The notes: generated by a model from the letters alone, not told the origin. A DNA stretch of 64,000 bases from Casp-actino8 sp964563545 (GCA_964563545.1 CAZLXB010000003.1:54996-118995), one strand, 5' to 3'. Counted from the first letter of the stretch, positions 1-9,146 are shown. Program-made: numbers and translations.

Positions 1-100
1 CGCCGGTCACGTTGGTTCGGAGCCAGTCGCGAACGAGCGAGCGGAACTCGTCGTCATCGGTCGGCAGGGCCGGAAGAGCGGAGGTATCGAGAGCGGTCAT
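1..100 (-). CDS. Partial N-terminus, probably an acyl-CoA dehydrogenase
   Basis: The first 33 codons of a leftward gene are present, starting from an ATG at 100; the rest lies outside the window. The peptide begins MTALDTSALPALPTDDDEFR and continues with a SLVRDWLRTNV-like stretch. This resembles the first helix of acyl-CoA dehydrogenases, which often starts with F-R-x-x-V-R-x-W-L. The gene is divergent from a complete acyl-CoA dehydrogenase that starts 85 bases away, so a paired dehydrogenase locus is plausible. The family call is inference from a very short fragment. Confidence 0.5.
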   Translation of the reverse strand, partial: MTALDTSALPALPTDDDEFRSLVRDWLRTNVTG

Positions 101-185
101 GGTCGGTCGTCCGGAGAACGAGTGAACCTTAGCGAGACCTCGCTCGGGGTTCGGCGGCGGATGGGTCGGGCGTTACGGTCGACAC

Positions 186-1460
186 ATGGACTTTGCGATT
201 CCGGCCGACATCCAGGAGACCCTCGGCGCCCTCGATGCGTTCATCGAACGTGAGATCGTTCCCTTGCAGGCCGCCGACGACAACGAGCGATTCTTCGATC
301 ACCGGCGTGAGTGGGCGCGCACAGATTTCGACAATGGAGGTGTGCCGCGCGCCGAGTGGGAAGACCTGCTTCGGGAAATGCGTCGGCGGGCCGACGCCGC
401 TGGCTGGCTTCGACTCGCTCTGCCCAAGGAATTCGGCGGTCGCGACGCGAGCAATCTCGAGATGGCGATCATCCGCGAACATCTGGCCACGAAGGGTCTC
501 GGCCTGCACAACGATCTGCAGAACGAGTCGTCGGTGGTAGGCAACTTCCCGACTGTCCTCATGATGCGCGACTTCGGCACCGAGGAACAGAAGAAGGAAT
601 GGATGCCCGGTTTCCTCGATGGCACCAAGCGACTCGCCTTCGGACTCACCGAGCCGAATCACGGCAGCGACGCGACCTTCCTCGAGACGACGGCCGTACG
701 AGACGGTGACGAGTGGGTCATCAACGGGATGAAGCGCTGGAACAGCGGATTGCACCATGCGACCCACGACATCATCTTCGCCCGCACATCGGGGGAGCCC
801 GGTAGCCCGATCGGAATCAGTGCCTTTCTCGTGCCGACCGATTCGCCCGGTTTCAGCGTGGACTTCTTCTGGTGGACCTTCAACATGCCGACCGACCACG
901 CCGAGGTCTCGATGAAGGACGTCCGGGTGCCGAGTACGGCTCTCTTCGGGCGTCTCGATCACGGACTCGATCTCGCCCAGCACTTCGTGCACGAGAACCG
1001 CATCCGCCAGGCGGCGTCGTCGCTCGGTGCCGCGCAGTTCTGCATCAACGAGGCGGTGGCCTACGCCAACTCCCGTGTCACGTGGGGCAAGAAGTTGTCG
1101 AGCAATCAGGCGATCCAGTTCCCGTTGATCGAGATGCACACCGAAGCGGCGATGCTCCGTCAGCTCATCCGCTACACGGCGTGGCTGATGGACAACTCGG
1201 TGAAGAGCGACCGCCCCGACGTGGAGGGGTTCATGGAATTCACCCACCTCGTGGCGATGTGCAACTACCGCGCCAATCGTCTGGCTTGTGATGCGGCTGA
1301 CCGGGCGATGCAGACCTGTGGCGGCGTGGGGTACAGCCGTCACATGCCCTTCGAGCACATCTACCGACATCATCGTCGCTACCGGATCACCGAGGGCAGC
1401 GAGGAAATCCAGATGCGCAAGGTCGGCCAGCATCTCTTCGGATTCGGGCGCAAGAAGTGA
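186..1460 (+). CDS. Acyl-CoA dehydrogenase family protein
   Basis: 424-residue flavoprotein expected to oxidise an acyl-CoA thioester at C2-C3 and pass electrons to ETF. The middle domain has the family signature FGLTEPNHGSDAT (about residues 152-164), followed by a typical W-V-I-N-G-M-K strand. The C-terminal helix carries RITEGSEEIQ near residue 400, matching the position of the catalytic base and FAD contact in many family members. The length is normal. There is no Shine-Dalgarno; TTACGGT lies six bases before the ATG, so the mRNA may be leaderless. The substrate cannot be told from sequence. The opposite strand is open over most of the gene but is only a codon-bias shadow. Confidence 0.9.
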   Translation: MDFAIPADIQETLGALDAFIEREIVPLQAADDNERFFDHRREWARTDFDNGGVPRAEWEDLLREMRRRADAAGWLRLALPKEFGGRDASNLEMAIIREHLATKGLGLHNDLQNESSVVGNFPTVLMMRDFGTEEQKKEWMPGFLDGTKRLAFGLTEPNHGSDATFLETTAVRDGDEWVINGMKRWNSGLHHATHDIIFARTSGEPGSPIGISAFLVPTDSPGFSVDFFWWTFNMPTDHAEVSMKDVRVPSTALFGRLDHGLDLAQHFVHENRIRQAASSLGAAQFCINEAVAYANSRVTWGKKLSSNQAIQFPLIEMHTEAAMLRQLIRYTAWLMDNSVKSDRPDVEGFMEFTHLVAMCNYRANRLACDAADRAMQTCGGVGYSRHMPFEHIYRHHRRYRITEGSEEIQMRKVGQHLFGFGRKK

Positions 1461-1533
1461 CTGCGCGATCCCGCGGTGCGGGGTCGACGGCGGTGTGACT
1501 TTTCTGACGAACCGTCAGATTCGGGTTGAAAGT

Positions 1534-1557
1534 CGATGTTAGGTGTGCCTAACATCG
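1534..1557. promoter_or_regulatory. DtxR/IdeR-like iron box, perfect 10-bp palindrome
   Basis: A perfect inverted repeat with arms CGATGTTAGG and CCTAACATCG around TGTG. The core TTAGG-N4-CCTAA matches the core of the DtxR/IdeR operator used for iron-dependent repression in actinobacteria. It overlaps a likely -10 hexamer (TAACAT, 1550-1555; TTGAAA at 1526-1531 could be -35) and ends 7 bases before the ATG of the FTR1 iron permease. Bound repressor would block the promoter. The motif match is visible; regulator identity is inference. Confidence 0.75.
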
Positions 1558-1563
1558 CGATCC

Positions 1564-2424
1564 ATGGGTGCAGCTTTCCTCATCACGCTCCGTGAAGGCC
1601 TCGAGATCTCGCTGGTCCTGGCCATTCTGATTTCGTATCTCGTGAAGACCGGACGTCGGTCGGAGATGGGTGCCGTCTGGCAGGGAACCGGCTTGGCCGC
1701 CTTCTTGTGCCTCGTGGTGGGCATCGCGATCTATGCGGCTGTGGGTGGTCTGCACGGCACGGCCAACCAGATCGTCGAAGGCTCGATCGCCACCGCAGCC
1801 GCACTCGTTCTCACGTGGATGATCTTCTGGATGCGCACCAATGCGCGCACCCTCGGTGCCGAACTGCGCGGCAAGGTCGATGCCGCCACCACGGTCACGG
1901 CTCTCGCCGTGATCGCCTTCGTGGCGACAGTGCGTGAAGGTCTCGAAACGGTCCTCTTCCTTCTGAGCGCCGAGACCGGCTCGGCCTCGGGTGCCCAAGT
2001 CGTCGTGGGTGGTCTCGCCGGACTCGTCGTGTCGGCGATCCTCGGCTATGTGATCTACCGAGGTGGTAACCGCCTGAATCTGAAGCGCTTCTTCCAGATC
2101 ACCGGCGTGTTGTTGATCCTCTTCGCGGCCGGTCTGGTGGGTAAGGCCTTCCACGAATTCCGCGAGGCACTCGGACTCGAATCAGGAGCACTCATCGATC
2201 CCGTGTGGACCGTGGAATCGGGCGCGTGGGCCGAGGGAACGTTCTACGACTTCATGAAGGGCTTCTTCGGCTGGCACAAGGAGACCGAACTCATCCGTCT
2301 CATCGCCTACTTCGCGTATCTCGTTCCGATTCTGTATCTCTTCTTGAAGCCCGGTGGCCGCCCGGCCGCCGAAACGGCGACGACCTCGGTCGACACCAAC
2401 AAGGACCAGCTGACCTCGGCCTGA
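1564..2424 (+). CDS. FTR1/EfeU-type high-affinity iron permease
   Basis: Integral membrane iron permease, 286 residues from ATG 1564, with about seven hydrophobic segments. Two REGLE motifs (residues 10-14 and 124-128) are the iron-binding hallmark of the FTR1/EfeU family and sit in TM1 and TM4 as expected. An upstream in-frame GTG at 1543 lies inside the palindromic operator, so the ATG is the better start. No efeO or efeB partner is adjacent, so whether it works with a separate ferroxidase or alone is unknown. The iron-box palindrome in the promoter supports an iron role and iron-dependent repression. A short soluble tail follows the last TM segment. Confidence 0.88.
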   Translation: MGAAFLITLREGLEISLVLAILISYLVKTGRRSEMGAVWQGTGLAAFLCLVVGIAIYAAVGGLHGTANQIVEGSIATAAALVLTWMIFWMRTNARTLGAELRGKVDAATTVTALAVIAFVATVREGLETVLFLLSAETGSASGAQVVVGGLAGLVVSAILGYVIYRGGNRLNLKRFFQITGVLLILFAAGLVGKAFHEFREALGLESGALIDPVWTVESGAWAEGTFYDFMKGFFGWHKETELIRLIAYFAYLVPILYLFLKPGGRPAAETATTSVDTNKDQLTSA

Positions 2425-2462
2425 AGGAGTGGCCTCCTCGGGCCCACCGCTACCGTTGCCTC

Positions 2463-4178
2463 ATGGCCCCGAATCCAACCGAGTCCGGCACCCCCGTCGA
2501 CGTCAAGCCGCGCAGTCGCGACGTCACCGACGGCATCCAGAAGGCCGCCGCCCGCGCCATGTTGCGAGCCGTCGGCCTGACCGACGACGACTGGAACAAG
2601 CCCCAGGTCGGTGTGGCGTCATCGTGGAACGAGATCACGCCGTGCAACATGTCGCTGCGCCGTCTGACCGAGGCGGCCAAGGTGGGCGTGCGCGCCGCCG
2701 GCGGCGTGCCGCTCGAGTTCGGCACGATCACGGTGAGCGATGGCATCTCGATGGGCCACGAGGGCATGCGAGCCTCACTCGTGAGCCGAGAAGTCATCTG
2801 CGACTCGGTCGAAGCCGTGATGCACGCCGAGCGACTCGACGGTCTGGTCGCCACCGGCGGCTGTGACAAGAGCATGCCCGGCATGATGATGGCCATCGCG
2901 CGGCTGAATCTCCCGGCGGTGTTCGTCTACAACGGCTCCACTCTTCCCGGTCAGCACAACGGTCAGAACATCGACATCACGACGGTGTTCGAAGCCATCG
3001 GTGCATGCGCGGCGGGCACGATCTCCGAGGACGAACTCACGGCCATCGAAAAGGCGGCGTGTCCGGGCGAAGGCGCCTGCGGCGGCATGTTCACCGCCAA
3101 CACGATGTCGTCGATCGGTGAAGCTCTCGGACTCTCGCTGCCCGGATCGGCCTCGGCTCCGGCGGTCGACCGCAGCCGTGAGGACGATGCGCGTCGGGCG
3201 GGTGAAGCCGTCGTGAACATGCTCCGGCTCGGGATCCGGCCGCGCGACATCCTCACCAAGAAGGCCTTCGAGAACGCGATCGCGCTCACCAACGCGCTCG
3301 GCGGCAGCACCAACGCCGTGCTGCATCTCCTCGCCATCGCCAACGAAGCCGGAGTCGACCTGACTCTCGACGAGTTCAACACCATCGCTGCCCGTGTGCC
3401 GCACTTCGCCGACATGAAGCCGGGGGGCAAGTTCCACATGACCGATCTGCATCGAGTGGGCGGAGTGCCGGTGGTGCTCAAGCATCTCCTCGACGCCGGA
3501 CTCCTGCACGGTGACGTGCTCACGTGCACCGGTCAGACGATGGCCGAGAATCTCGCCGCCATCGACCCGCCGGCACCCGATGGAGTCGTCGTGCACCCGA
3601 TCGACGCGCCGATCAGTCAGGAAGGCGGAATCGTGGTGCTGAGCGGAACACTCGCTCCCAAGGGTTCGGTGGTGAAGGTCGCCGGACTCACACCCGAACA
3701 GCGTAAGTTCGAAGGTACGGCGCGAGTGTTCGATGGCGAGGACGGCGCGATGGCGGCGATCATGGCCGGCGAGATCCAGCCGAACACCGTGCTCGTGATC
3801 CGGTACGAGGGCCCCAAGGGCGGACCCGGAATGCGCGAGATGCTCGCGATCACCGGAGCCTTGAAGGGCGCCGGTCGCGGCGCCGATTGTGCGCTCATCA
3901 CCGACGGACGCTTCAGCGGCGGTACGTGGGGCTTTTGTATCGGTCACGTCGCTCCCGAAGCGGTGGACGGTGGTCCGATTGCGTTCGTGCGCGACGGCGA
4001 TCGGATTCGCATCGACGTGTCGAACTTGTCGCTCGACCTGTTGGTCGACGAGGCCGAATTGGCTCAGCGTCGCAACGGCTGGAAGCCGAATCCGCCGCGG
4101 TACACGAGTGGAGTGTTGGGCAAGTACGCCCGACTCGCCCAGGGCGCCGAAAAAGGCGCCATCACCAATCTCCTCTGA
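2463..4178 (+). CDS. ilvD: Dihydroxy-acid dehydratase
   Basis: 571-residue Fe-S enzyme of valine, leucine and isoleucine synthesis; it dehydrates 2,3-dihydroxy-acids to 2-keto acids. Three cysteines fit the cluster ligands: C61 (TPCNM), C134 (GGCDKSMPG) and C206 (GACGGMF). VSDGISMGHEGM and FSGGTWGFCIGH are typical IlvD blocks. Length is normal. ATG 2463 is chosen because homologous sequence begins just after it and TACCGT lies six bases upstream, fitting a leaderless start; the frame stays open much further upstream within the iron permease gene. It is separated from ilvBNC by about 5 kb and so appears to be transcribed independently. Confidence 0.96.
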   Translation: MAPNPTESGTPVDVKPRSRDVTDGIQKAAARAMLRAVGLTDDDWNKPQVGVASSWNEITPCNMSLRRLTEAAKVGVRAAGGVPLEFGTITVSDGISMGHEGMRASLVSREVICDSVEAVMHAERLDGLVATGGCDKSMPGMMMAIARLNLPAVFVYNGSTLPGQHNGQNIDITTVFEAIGACAAGTISEDELTAIEKAACPGEGACGGMFTANTMSSIGEALGLSLPGSASAPAVDRSREDDARRAGEAVVNMLRLGIRPRDILTKKAFENAIALTNALGGSTNAVLHLLAIANEAGVDLTLDEFNTIAARVPHFADMKPGGKFHMTDLHRVGGVPVVLKHLLDAGLLHGDVLTCTGQTMAENLAAIDPPAPDGVVVHPIDAPISQEGGIVVLSGTLAPKGSVVKVAGLTPEQRKFEGTARVFDGEDGAMAAIMAGEIQPNTVLVIRYEGPKGGPGMREMLAITGALKGAGRGADCALITDGRFSGGTWGFCIGHVAPEAVDGGPIAFVRDGDRIRIDVSNLSLDLLVDEAELAQRRNGWKPNPPRYTSGVLGKYARLAQGAEKGAITNLL

Positions 4179-4184
4179 CCGTTG

Positions 4185-4231
4185 TTCTGGCGATGAATTT
4201 TCACCGTGTGGGTGAAGATTCCGCGCCAGAA
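4185..4231. terminator. Hairpin between convergent ilvD and DUF3054 gene
   Basis: Outer arms TTCTGGCG (4185-4192) and CGCCAGAA (4224-4231) enclose an inner stem TTCACC/GGTGAA (4200-4205 and 4211-4216). It lies just after the ilvD stop and covers the stop codon of the leftward DUF3054 gene, so it could serve both. There is no long T-tract, so strength is uncertain. Confidence 0.5.
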
Positions 4232-4584
4232 AAACGCCGGCGAACGAGGGCGCGCCAGCCGTTGAAGACCGCACCGAGGAAGATCGTCGCCACGACGATG
4301 AACGCGGTGGCGGTTCCATCGTCGAAGAGAAGGTTGCGCAGCACCATCCCGATCACGACCGTGCCGATCCAGACGCTCACCCCGGCGCCGGCACCGATCG
4401 GCTGACGTGAGATCCGACCGAGCGACCAGCTGACCGCGAGGGCGATCAGGAAGGGTGCGGCGGTGGTGAACACCCCCGAGGCGTCGGTTCCTTCGTCGTG
4501 GTTGCGTCGTCCGATGGCGACGAACACGATCACGGTGGCGACGTCGGCCACGAGCGCCCAGAGGGTGACGCGCAAAGTCTTCAT
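4201..4584 (-). CDS. DUF3054 family membrane protein
   Basis: 127-residue protein with four predicted transmembrane helices (roughly residues 5-23, 40-57, 66-84 and 93-112). The N-terminal pattern with G-R-R-N-H-D-E-G after TM1 is characteristic of DUF3054, a small actinobacterial and archaeal membrane family of unknown function. The start codon overlaps the stop of the upstream oxidoreductase gene (ATGA at 4581-4584), so the two are translationally coupled and probably cotranscribed. No catalytic motif is visible; no function is claimed. Confidence 0.78.
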   Translation of the reverse strand: MKTLRVTLWALVADVATVIVFVAIGRRNHDEGTDASGVFTTAAPFLIALAVSWSLGRISRQPIGAGAGVSVWIGTVVIGMVLRNLLFDDGTATAFIVVATIFLGAVFNGWRALVRRRFSGAESSPTR

Positions 4585-6797
4585 GTGCGGATCCTTTCGA
4601 TGGTGACGACGGCGTTGTAGTCGGGGATGCGGCTCGCATCGTCATTGAGACCGGCATCGATGAGCACGTTGCCCTCCGGCCAGTGAACCTGCACCGACCG
4701 AGAAGGGAGGCGAACCAACTTGGCCCGACCCGTCATCGATCCCACCCGACTGGTGAGGCGAATCGGTTCGTCTTCGGCGACACCGAGCTCGGCCGCATCG
4801 GCGGCATCGATGTACACCGCGTCACGCGCGGCCCCAGTGAGCGGATCGGTCGCCGCGAAGATCATCGAGTTGAACTGCTTGCCCCGCCGAGTGCTCACGA
4901 AGAACTCGTGCGGACCGAGGACGGGCGGCGAGACGTCGAGAGTGGTGAAACGCGCGCGGCGATCGGGAAGTGGGAAGTCGCCGTCGGCGCAGAGATGTCG
5001 ACCGCCGTACTGCACGGCATCGCCGGTGTCGGCCAGATCCTCGATACCGGCGTACATGGGGACCACGCGCGCGATCTCGGTCCGCAGCGCTTTGTTGTCC
5101 GCCCAATCGAAATGCTTCGCCAGCGCGCCGTTCACCCGACCGGCGAGGTCGGCGAAGATCCGCCATTCGGATCGGGCCTCACCGGGTGGGTCGACGATGG
5201 GCGGGCTGAATGCGATCTGGCGTTCGGTCGTGGTGCTCGTACCGCCGCCTTCTTGTTCGTACCGGGTGGCGGCGGGAAGCAAGATCACGTCGTCGCCGTC
5301 GAGCAACATCTGCGACGTGAGAACGATGTCCTGATGCACGCGCAGGGGTACTCGTTCGAGGGCCGAGGTCACGCGTGCCGGGTCGGGCATCACGTCGAGG
5401 AAGTTCGAACCGTCGAGGTAGAGCACGTCGAGTTCGTCGCGCTCGGCGGCCAGCACCATCTCGGGAGCGGTGAGTCCGGCGTGGTGCGGTACGGGGAAAC
5501 CCCACTGGTGTTCGAGTTCGGCGGCTGTTTCGTCCGACACCGTGACGCCGCCAGGAAACGCAGTGGAGTACGCCCCCATCTCGGCGCCACCCTGGACTCC
5601 GGAGTGACCGCGGATCGGCATGAGCCCGGCGCCGTCGCGGCCGACGTTGCCGCGCGCGAGGGCGACGTTGACGATCGCCTGCACCCCCTCCACGCCGTGG
5701 CGATGCTGCGTGATGCCCATGCTCCAGATCAGAACCGCACTCCGACTCGATGCGTAGAGATCGGCCAGGGCCGAGAGTTGTTCGTCGGTCACGCCGGCCT
5801 CGGAGAGGAGCCGATCGCGGTTCAGGGTCGTGAGGTGCGCCAGAACCTCGGGCCAGCCGACGGTGTGTCGATCGACGAATTTCCGATCAATCGCGTCACG
5901 GGCCACGAGTTCGAGCAGGAGCAAGTTGGCCAGAGCGACATCACCTTCGGGCCGTACTGGAACGTGAAGATCGCACAACTTGGTGCCGAACAAGAAGGAC
6001 TCCGGTTTGGACGGGACCCAATATCGCTCGATTCCGGGTTCGAGATACGGATTGATCACCACCACGCGCGCGCCGTTGCGCTTGGCCTCGTAGAGATACT
6101 TGGTGAAGACCGGTTGGTTGTTGGCGACGTTCGCACCCCACAACACGACGAGATCGGTTTCGAGCACGTCCTGCAGGCTGCACGTGCTTGCCGCCACTCC
6201 GATGGTCGACTTGAGGCCGATGGTGGAAGGCGCATGGCAGGTGCGAGCCGCCGAATCGATGTTGGCCACACCCATGGCCCGAGCCGCCTTGCCGGCGACG
6301 TAGTACGACTCGTTGGTGAGTCCGCGACTCGTGAGATAGATCGCGGTCCGATCGCCACCGGCGGCGCGGATTCGTTCGGCGATCGCGTCGAGTGCCTCGT
6401 CCCATGTGATGCGCTGGAACCCTCGGTCACCGCGTCGGCGTCGCATCGGGTGGGCGAGACGCCCCATCTCCCTCAACTCGGTTCCCGAGCGGTTGCGCAA
6501 CCACGACACGTCGTGGAGCACGGAGTGATCGAAGGGTTCGGCGCAGTTGACTTCGAGCAACTTGAGGCGGGTGGTGCACAGATGGATGCCGTCGAGGGTC
6601 CAGTCGTGGAAGCCGGCCACGCCGAGCGCGCAGCCGTCACACACACCCTTGCTGAGGATCTGCCACGCCTTCTTCGGCGATCGACGAACGCTGACGGCCA
6701 CCTTGGCCATTTCAGCGAGATGATTCGGTTTGGTGTGGCCGATCCCGTTGGGGGACAGGCTCACCCAACTCTTCGGATTCCAGAGCCGTGGAGCCAC
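4581..6797 (-). CDS. FdhF/YdeP-like molybdopterin oxidoreductase, alpha subunit
   Basis: 738-residue protein of the molybdopterin oxidoreductase superfamily, closest by pattern to the formate dehydrogenase-like FdhF/YdeP group (TIGR01701). N-terminal C53-D-G-C56 plus later cysteines are candidate ligands of one Fe-S cluster. The central blocks VVLWGANVANNQPVFTKYL and IRGHSGVQGG fit the bis-MGD binding folds, and the last 110 residues form the dinucleotide-binding domain. It has no Tat signal and is presumably cytoplasmic. No beta subunit, fdhD or molybdenum cofactor gene is nearby. It lies 7 bases after the inositol-phosphate synthase gene and overlaps the DUF3054 gene by 4 bases. The substrate is unknown; formate is only one possibility. 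Confidence 0.8.
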   Translation of the reverse strand: MAPRLWNPKSWVSLSPNGIGHTKPNHLAEMAKVAVSVRRSPKKAWQILSKGVCDGCALGVAGFHDWTLDGIHLCTTRLKLLEVNCAEPFDHSVLHDVSWLRNRSGTELREMGRLAHPMRRRRGDRGFQRITWDEALDAIAERIRAAGGDRTAIYLTSRGLTNESYYVAGKAARAMGVANIDSAARTCHAPSTIGLKSTIGVAASTCSLQDVLETDLVVLWGANVANNQPVFTKYLYEAKRNGARVVVINPYLEPGIERYWVPSKPESFLFGTKLCDLHVPVRPEGDVALANLLLLELVARDAIDRKFVDRHTVGWPEVLAHLTTLNRDRLLSEAGVTDEQLSALADLYASSRSAVLIWSMGITQHRHGVEGVQAIVNVALARGNVGRDGAGLMPIRGHSGVQGGAEMGAYSTAFPGGVTVSDETAAELEHQWGFPVPHHAGLTAPEMVLAAERDELDVLYLDGSNFLDVMPDPARVTSALERVPLRVHQDIVLTSQMLLDGDDVILLPAATRYEQEGGGTSTTTERQIAFSPPIVDPPGEARSEWRIFADLAGRVNGALAKHFDWADNKALRTEIARVVPMYAGIEDLADTGDAVQYGGRHLCADGDFPLPDRRARFTTLDVSPPVLGPHEFFVSTRRGKQFNSMIFAATDPLTGAARDAVYIDAADAAELGVAEDEPIRLTSRVGSMTGRAKLVRLPSRSVQVHWPEGNVLIDAGLNDDASRIPDYNAVVTIERIRT

Positions 6798-6804
6798 GGC
6801 TCGA

Positions 6805-8133
6805 TCAGATCTCTTCGTAGTACTCGCGACCGAGGTGTGTGATCTGGTCTTCGCCCATCATCCAGCGCAACGTGTTCTTCAACTTGGTGAGCTGGATGAA
6901 GAGATCGTGCTCCGGATACAGACCGGGGGCCACCTGCGGACTCTTGTAATAGAAGCTCAGCCACTCCTGGATACCGCCGAGACCGGCGCGCTGGGCGAGG
7001 TCGCTGAAGAGCACGAGGTCGAGGGCGAGTGGCGCGGCGAGGATCGAGTCGCGGCACAGGAAGTTGACCTTGATCTGCATCGGGTAGCCGAGCCAACCCG
7101 TGATGTCGATGTTGTCCCAGCCCTCTTTGTTGTCGCCGCGGGGCGGGTAGTAGTTGATCTGCACCTTGTGGAACACGTCGCCGTAGAGGTCGGGGTACTT
7201 CGCCGGCTGAAGGATGTCCTCGAGCACGCCGAGCTTCGACTCCTCCTTGGTCTTGAAGTTCTCCGGTGCATCGAGCACTTCACCGTCGCGGTTGCCGAGG
7301 ATGTTGGTGCTGTACCACCCCGACAGTCCGAGCATGCGGGCCTTCAACATCGGCGCGAGCACGGTCTTCATGAGGGTCTGTCCGGTCTTGAAGTCCTTGC
7401 CCGAGATCGGGATGTTCTTCTCGGTCGCGAACATGCGCAGAGCCGGCGCGTCGACGGCGAGATTCGGCGCGCCGTTGTTGAAAGGCACTCCCTCGAGCAG
7501 CGCGGCGTAGGCGTAGAGCTGACACGGCGACACGGTCTCGTCGTCGGCGTCGATGGCCTTCTCGAACGACTCGAGATCGATGTGCGCCCGGCCCGGTTCG
7601 ATGAAGATCTCGGTGCTTGCGCACCAGATCATCACGAGACGGTCGCACTGCTTCTCTTCGCGGAAGCGGTTGATGTCTTCGCGGATGGCATTCAGCATTC
7701 CGCGCTTCGACGAGATCGGCTTCACGTGCTGGCCGTCGAGATTGCGGGCGTACTTGCGTTCGAAGGCGGCCTGCATGGGCCGGACTTCGCGCAGGGCGTC
7801 ACTGATCGCCTCGATGTGTTTGCCACTCTCGAGCACTCCGGCGCGGCTCGCCGACACGTAGGCGTCGTCGGGGTAGACGTCCCAGGCGCCCCACACGATG
7901 TCTTCGAGGGCGGCCAGGGGGACGAACTCGTTGATGAGAGGTGTGCGATCCTCGGTGCGCTTGCCGAGCCGGATGGTTCCCATCTGGGTCAGCGATCCGA
8001 TCGGCTTACCGAGGCCGCGCTTGGTGAGCTCGACGCCGGCGATCAGTGTGGAGGCAACGGCGCCGAGGCCGACGGTCAGCACGCCCAGGCGGCCAGAGGC
8101 CGGGGCGACGGTGGGGGACGGGGGCGTGGACAT
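6805..8133 (-). CDS. ino1: Inositol-3-phosphate synthase family protein
   Basis: 442 residues. The enzyme converts glucose-6-phosphate to inositol-3-phosphate using bound NAD; in actinobacteria the product feeds mycothiol and phosphatidylinositol. The N-terminal Rossmann motif GLGAVAST (about 22-29) is clear. SGKDFKTGQTLMKT and NILGNRDGEVL are active-site blocks of the eukaryote-like/actinobacterial family with catalytic lysines. It is the first gene of a leftward operon with the molybdopterin oxidoreductase and DUF3054 genes, a combination whose logic is unclear. The family is longer in yeast (about 530), but 360-440 residues is usual for bacteria. Confidence 0.9.
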   Translation of the reverse strand: MSTPPSPTVAPASGRLGVLTVGLGAVASTLIAGVELTKRGLGKPIGSLTQMGTIRLGKRTEDRTPLINEFVPLAALEDIVWGAWDVYPDDAYVSASRAGVLESGKHIEAISDALREVRPMQAAFERKYARNLDGQHVKPISSKRGMLNAIREDINRFREEKQCDRLVMIWCASTEIFIEPGRAHIDLESFEKAIDADDETVSPCQLYAYAALLEGVPFNNGAPNLAVDAPALRMFATEKNIPISGKDFKTGQTLMKTVLAPMLKARMLGLSGWYSTNILGNRDGEVLDAPENFKTKEESKLGVLEDILQPAKYPDLYGDVFHKVQINYYPPRGDNKEGWDNIDITGWLGYPMQIKVNFLCRDSILAAPLALDLVLFSDLAQRAGLGGIQEWLSFYYKSPQVAPGLYPEHDLFIQLTKLKNTLRWMMGEDQITHLGREYYEEI

Positions 8134-8246
8134 GTGGATTCGCCGTTCTTGTCGTGGGCGCCAGACCGACTGAGCCGGACGGCCGCTCCGTGTGTGAATG
8201 AGCGAGGACAGGCTAGGCGGTGGGCATCGCTCGTAGCATCAACCCG

Positions 8247-9146
8247 GTGACCGAGGCGATCGAACGTACCCCGGGCGGGGCCATTCTCATGGACGGCAAC
8301 CGTCTCCGTGACGAGATCGTGGCCCGTTTGGGGTCCGAAATCGCCGCTGCGGGGTCGCCGCCGGTGTGTCTGGCCACGGTGTTGGTGGGGGAAGACGGTC
8401 CGAGTCAGCGCTATGTGCGCAACAAGCACATCCAGGCGGCCAAGGCCGGCATGGTCTCGCGCAACGAGATCCTTCCCGCCTCGGCCGGGCAGTCGAAGGT
8501 TGCCGACGTCGTCGCCGGGCTCGCCGCCGACCCCAGCGTGCACGGGATTTTGGTCCAGAGTCCACTGCCGGCGGGTTATGACGAAGAGGCCGTCCTGAGG
8601 CTGATCCCGGGTGACAAGGATGTCGACGGTCTGACGACCGAATCGATGGGGCGGCTCGTGCGCGGTCTGCCGGGCCTGGTGGGGTGCACTCCGCTCGGCG
8701 TCCTGCGGCTTCTCGAGCGCTACGGCATCCCCACGGCGGGTCAGCGAGCTGTGGTGATCGGCCGGTCGATGCTGGTCGGGATGCCGCTGTCGGTCCTGTT
8801 GGCCCGCAAGGGCATCGACGCCACCGTGACCATCGCGCACAGCCGGAGTGGCGACGTGACCGATCTCTGCCGGTCGGCCGACATCGTGATCGGCGCCGCC
8901 GGCGTGCCGCGCATGATCACTGCCGACCATGTGAGGCCGGGCGCAACGGTGATCGACGTCGGGATCTCGCGTACCGACGCCGGCATCGTGGGTGATGTCG
9001 ACTTCGAGTCCGTGCAGGCGGTGGCCGGAGCGATCACTCCCATGCCCGGTGGCACCGGTCCGATGACCATCGCGTGTCTCCTCGAGAACACGTTGACCGC
9101 GGCCCGACTCCAGGGCGCCTTCCCGGAACTCGCTTCCGGGTTGTGA
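8247..9146 (+). CDS. folD: Methylenetetrahydrofolate dehydrogenase/cyclohydrolase
   Basis: 299 residues from GTG 8247. Bifunctional cytosolic enzyme interconverting 5,10-methylene- and 10-formyl-THF. The family motifs are present: the Y-V-R-N-K segment holding the catalytic lysine, GILVQSPLPAG, PGDKDVDGLT, and the NADP site VVIGRSMLVGMPLSVLL. PMPGGTGPMTIACL is the usual C-terminal signature. GTG 8247 is preferred over GTG 8220 and ATG 8289 because TAGCAT lies seven bases upstream and the encoded ILMDG-N-R-L stretch is part of the normal N-terminus. The 3' end abuts the ilvB attenuator. Confidence 0.94.
   Translation: MTEAIERTPGGAILMDGNRLRDEIVARLGSEIAAAGSPPVCLATVLVGEDGPSQRYVRNKHIQAAKAGMVSRNEILPASAGQSKVADVVAGLAADPSVHGILVQSPLPAGYDEEAVLRLIPGDKDVDGLTTESMGRLVRGLPGLVGCTPLGVLRLLERYGIPTAGQRAVVIGRSMLVGMPLSVLLARKGIDATVTIAHSRSGDVTDLCRSADIVIGAAGVPRMITADHVRPGATVIDVGISRTDAGIVGDVDFESVQAVAGAITPMPGGTGPMTIACLLENTLTAARLQGAFPELASGL

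Noticed and set aside
4683..6842. 719-codon open frame antisense to the FdhF-like gene
   Set aside because: The minus-strand gene has clear family motifs; the antisense product is low-complexity and unrecognisable.
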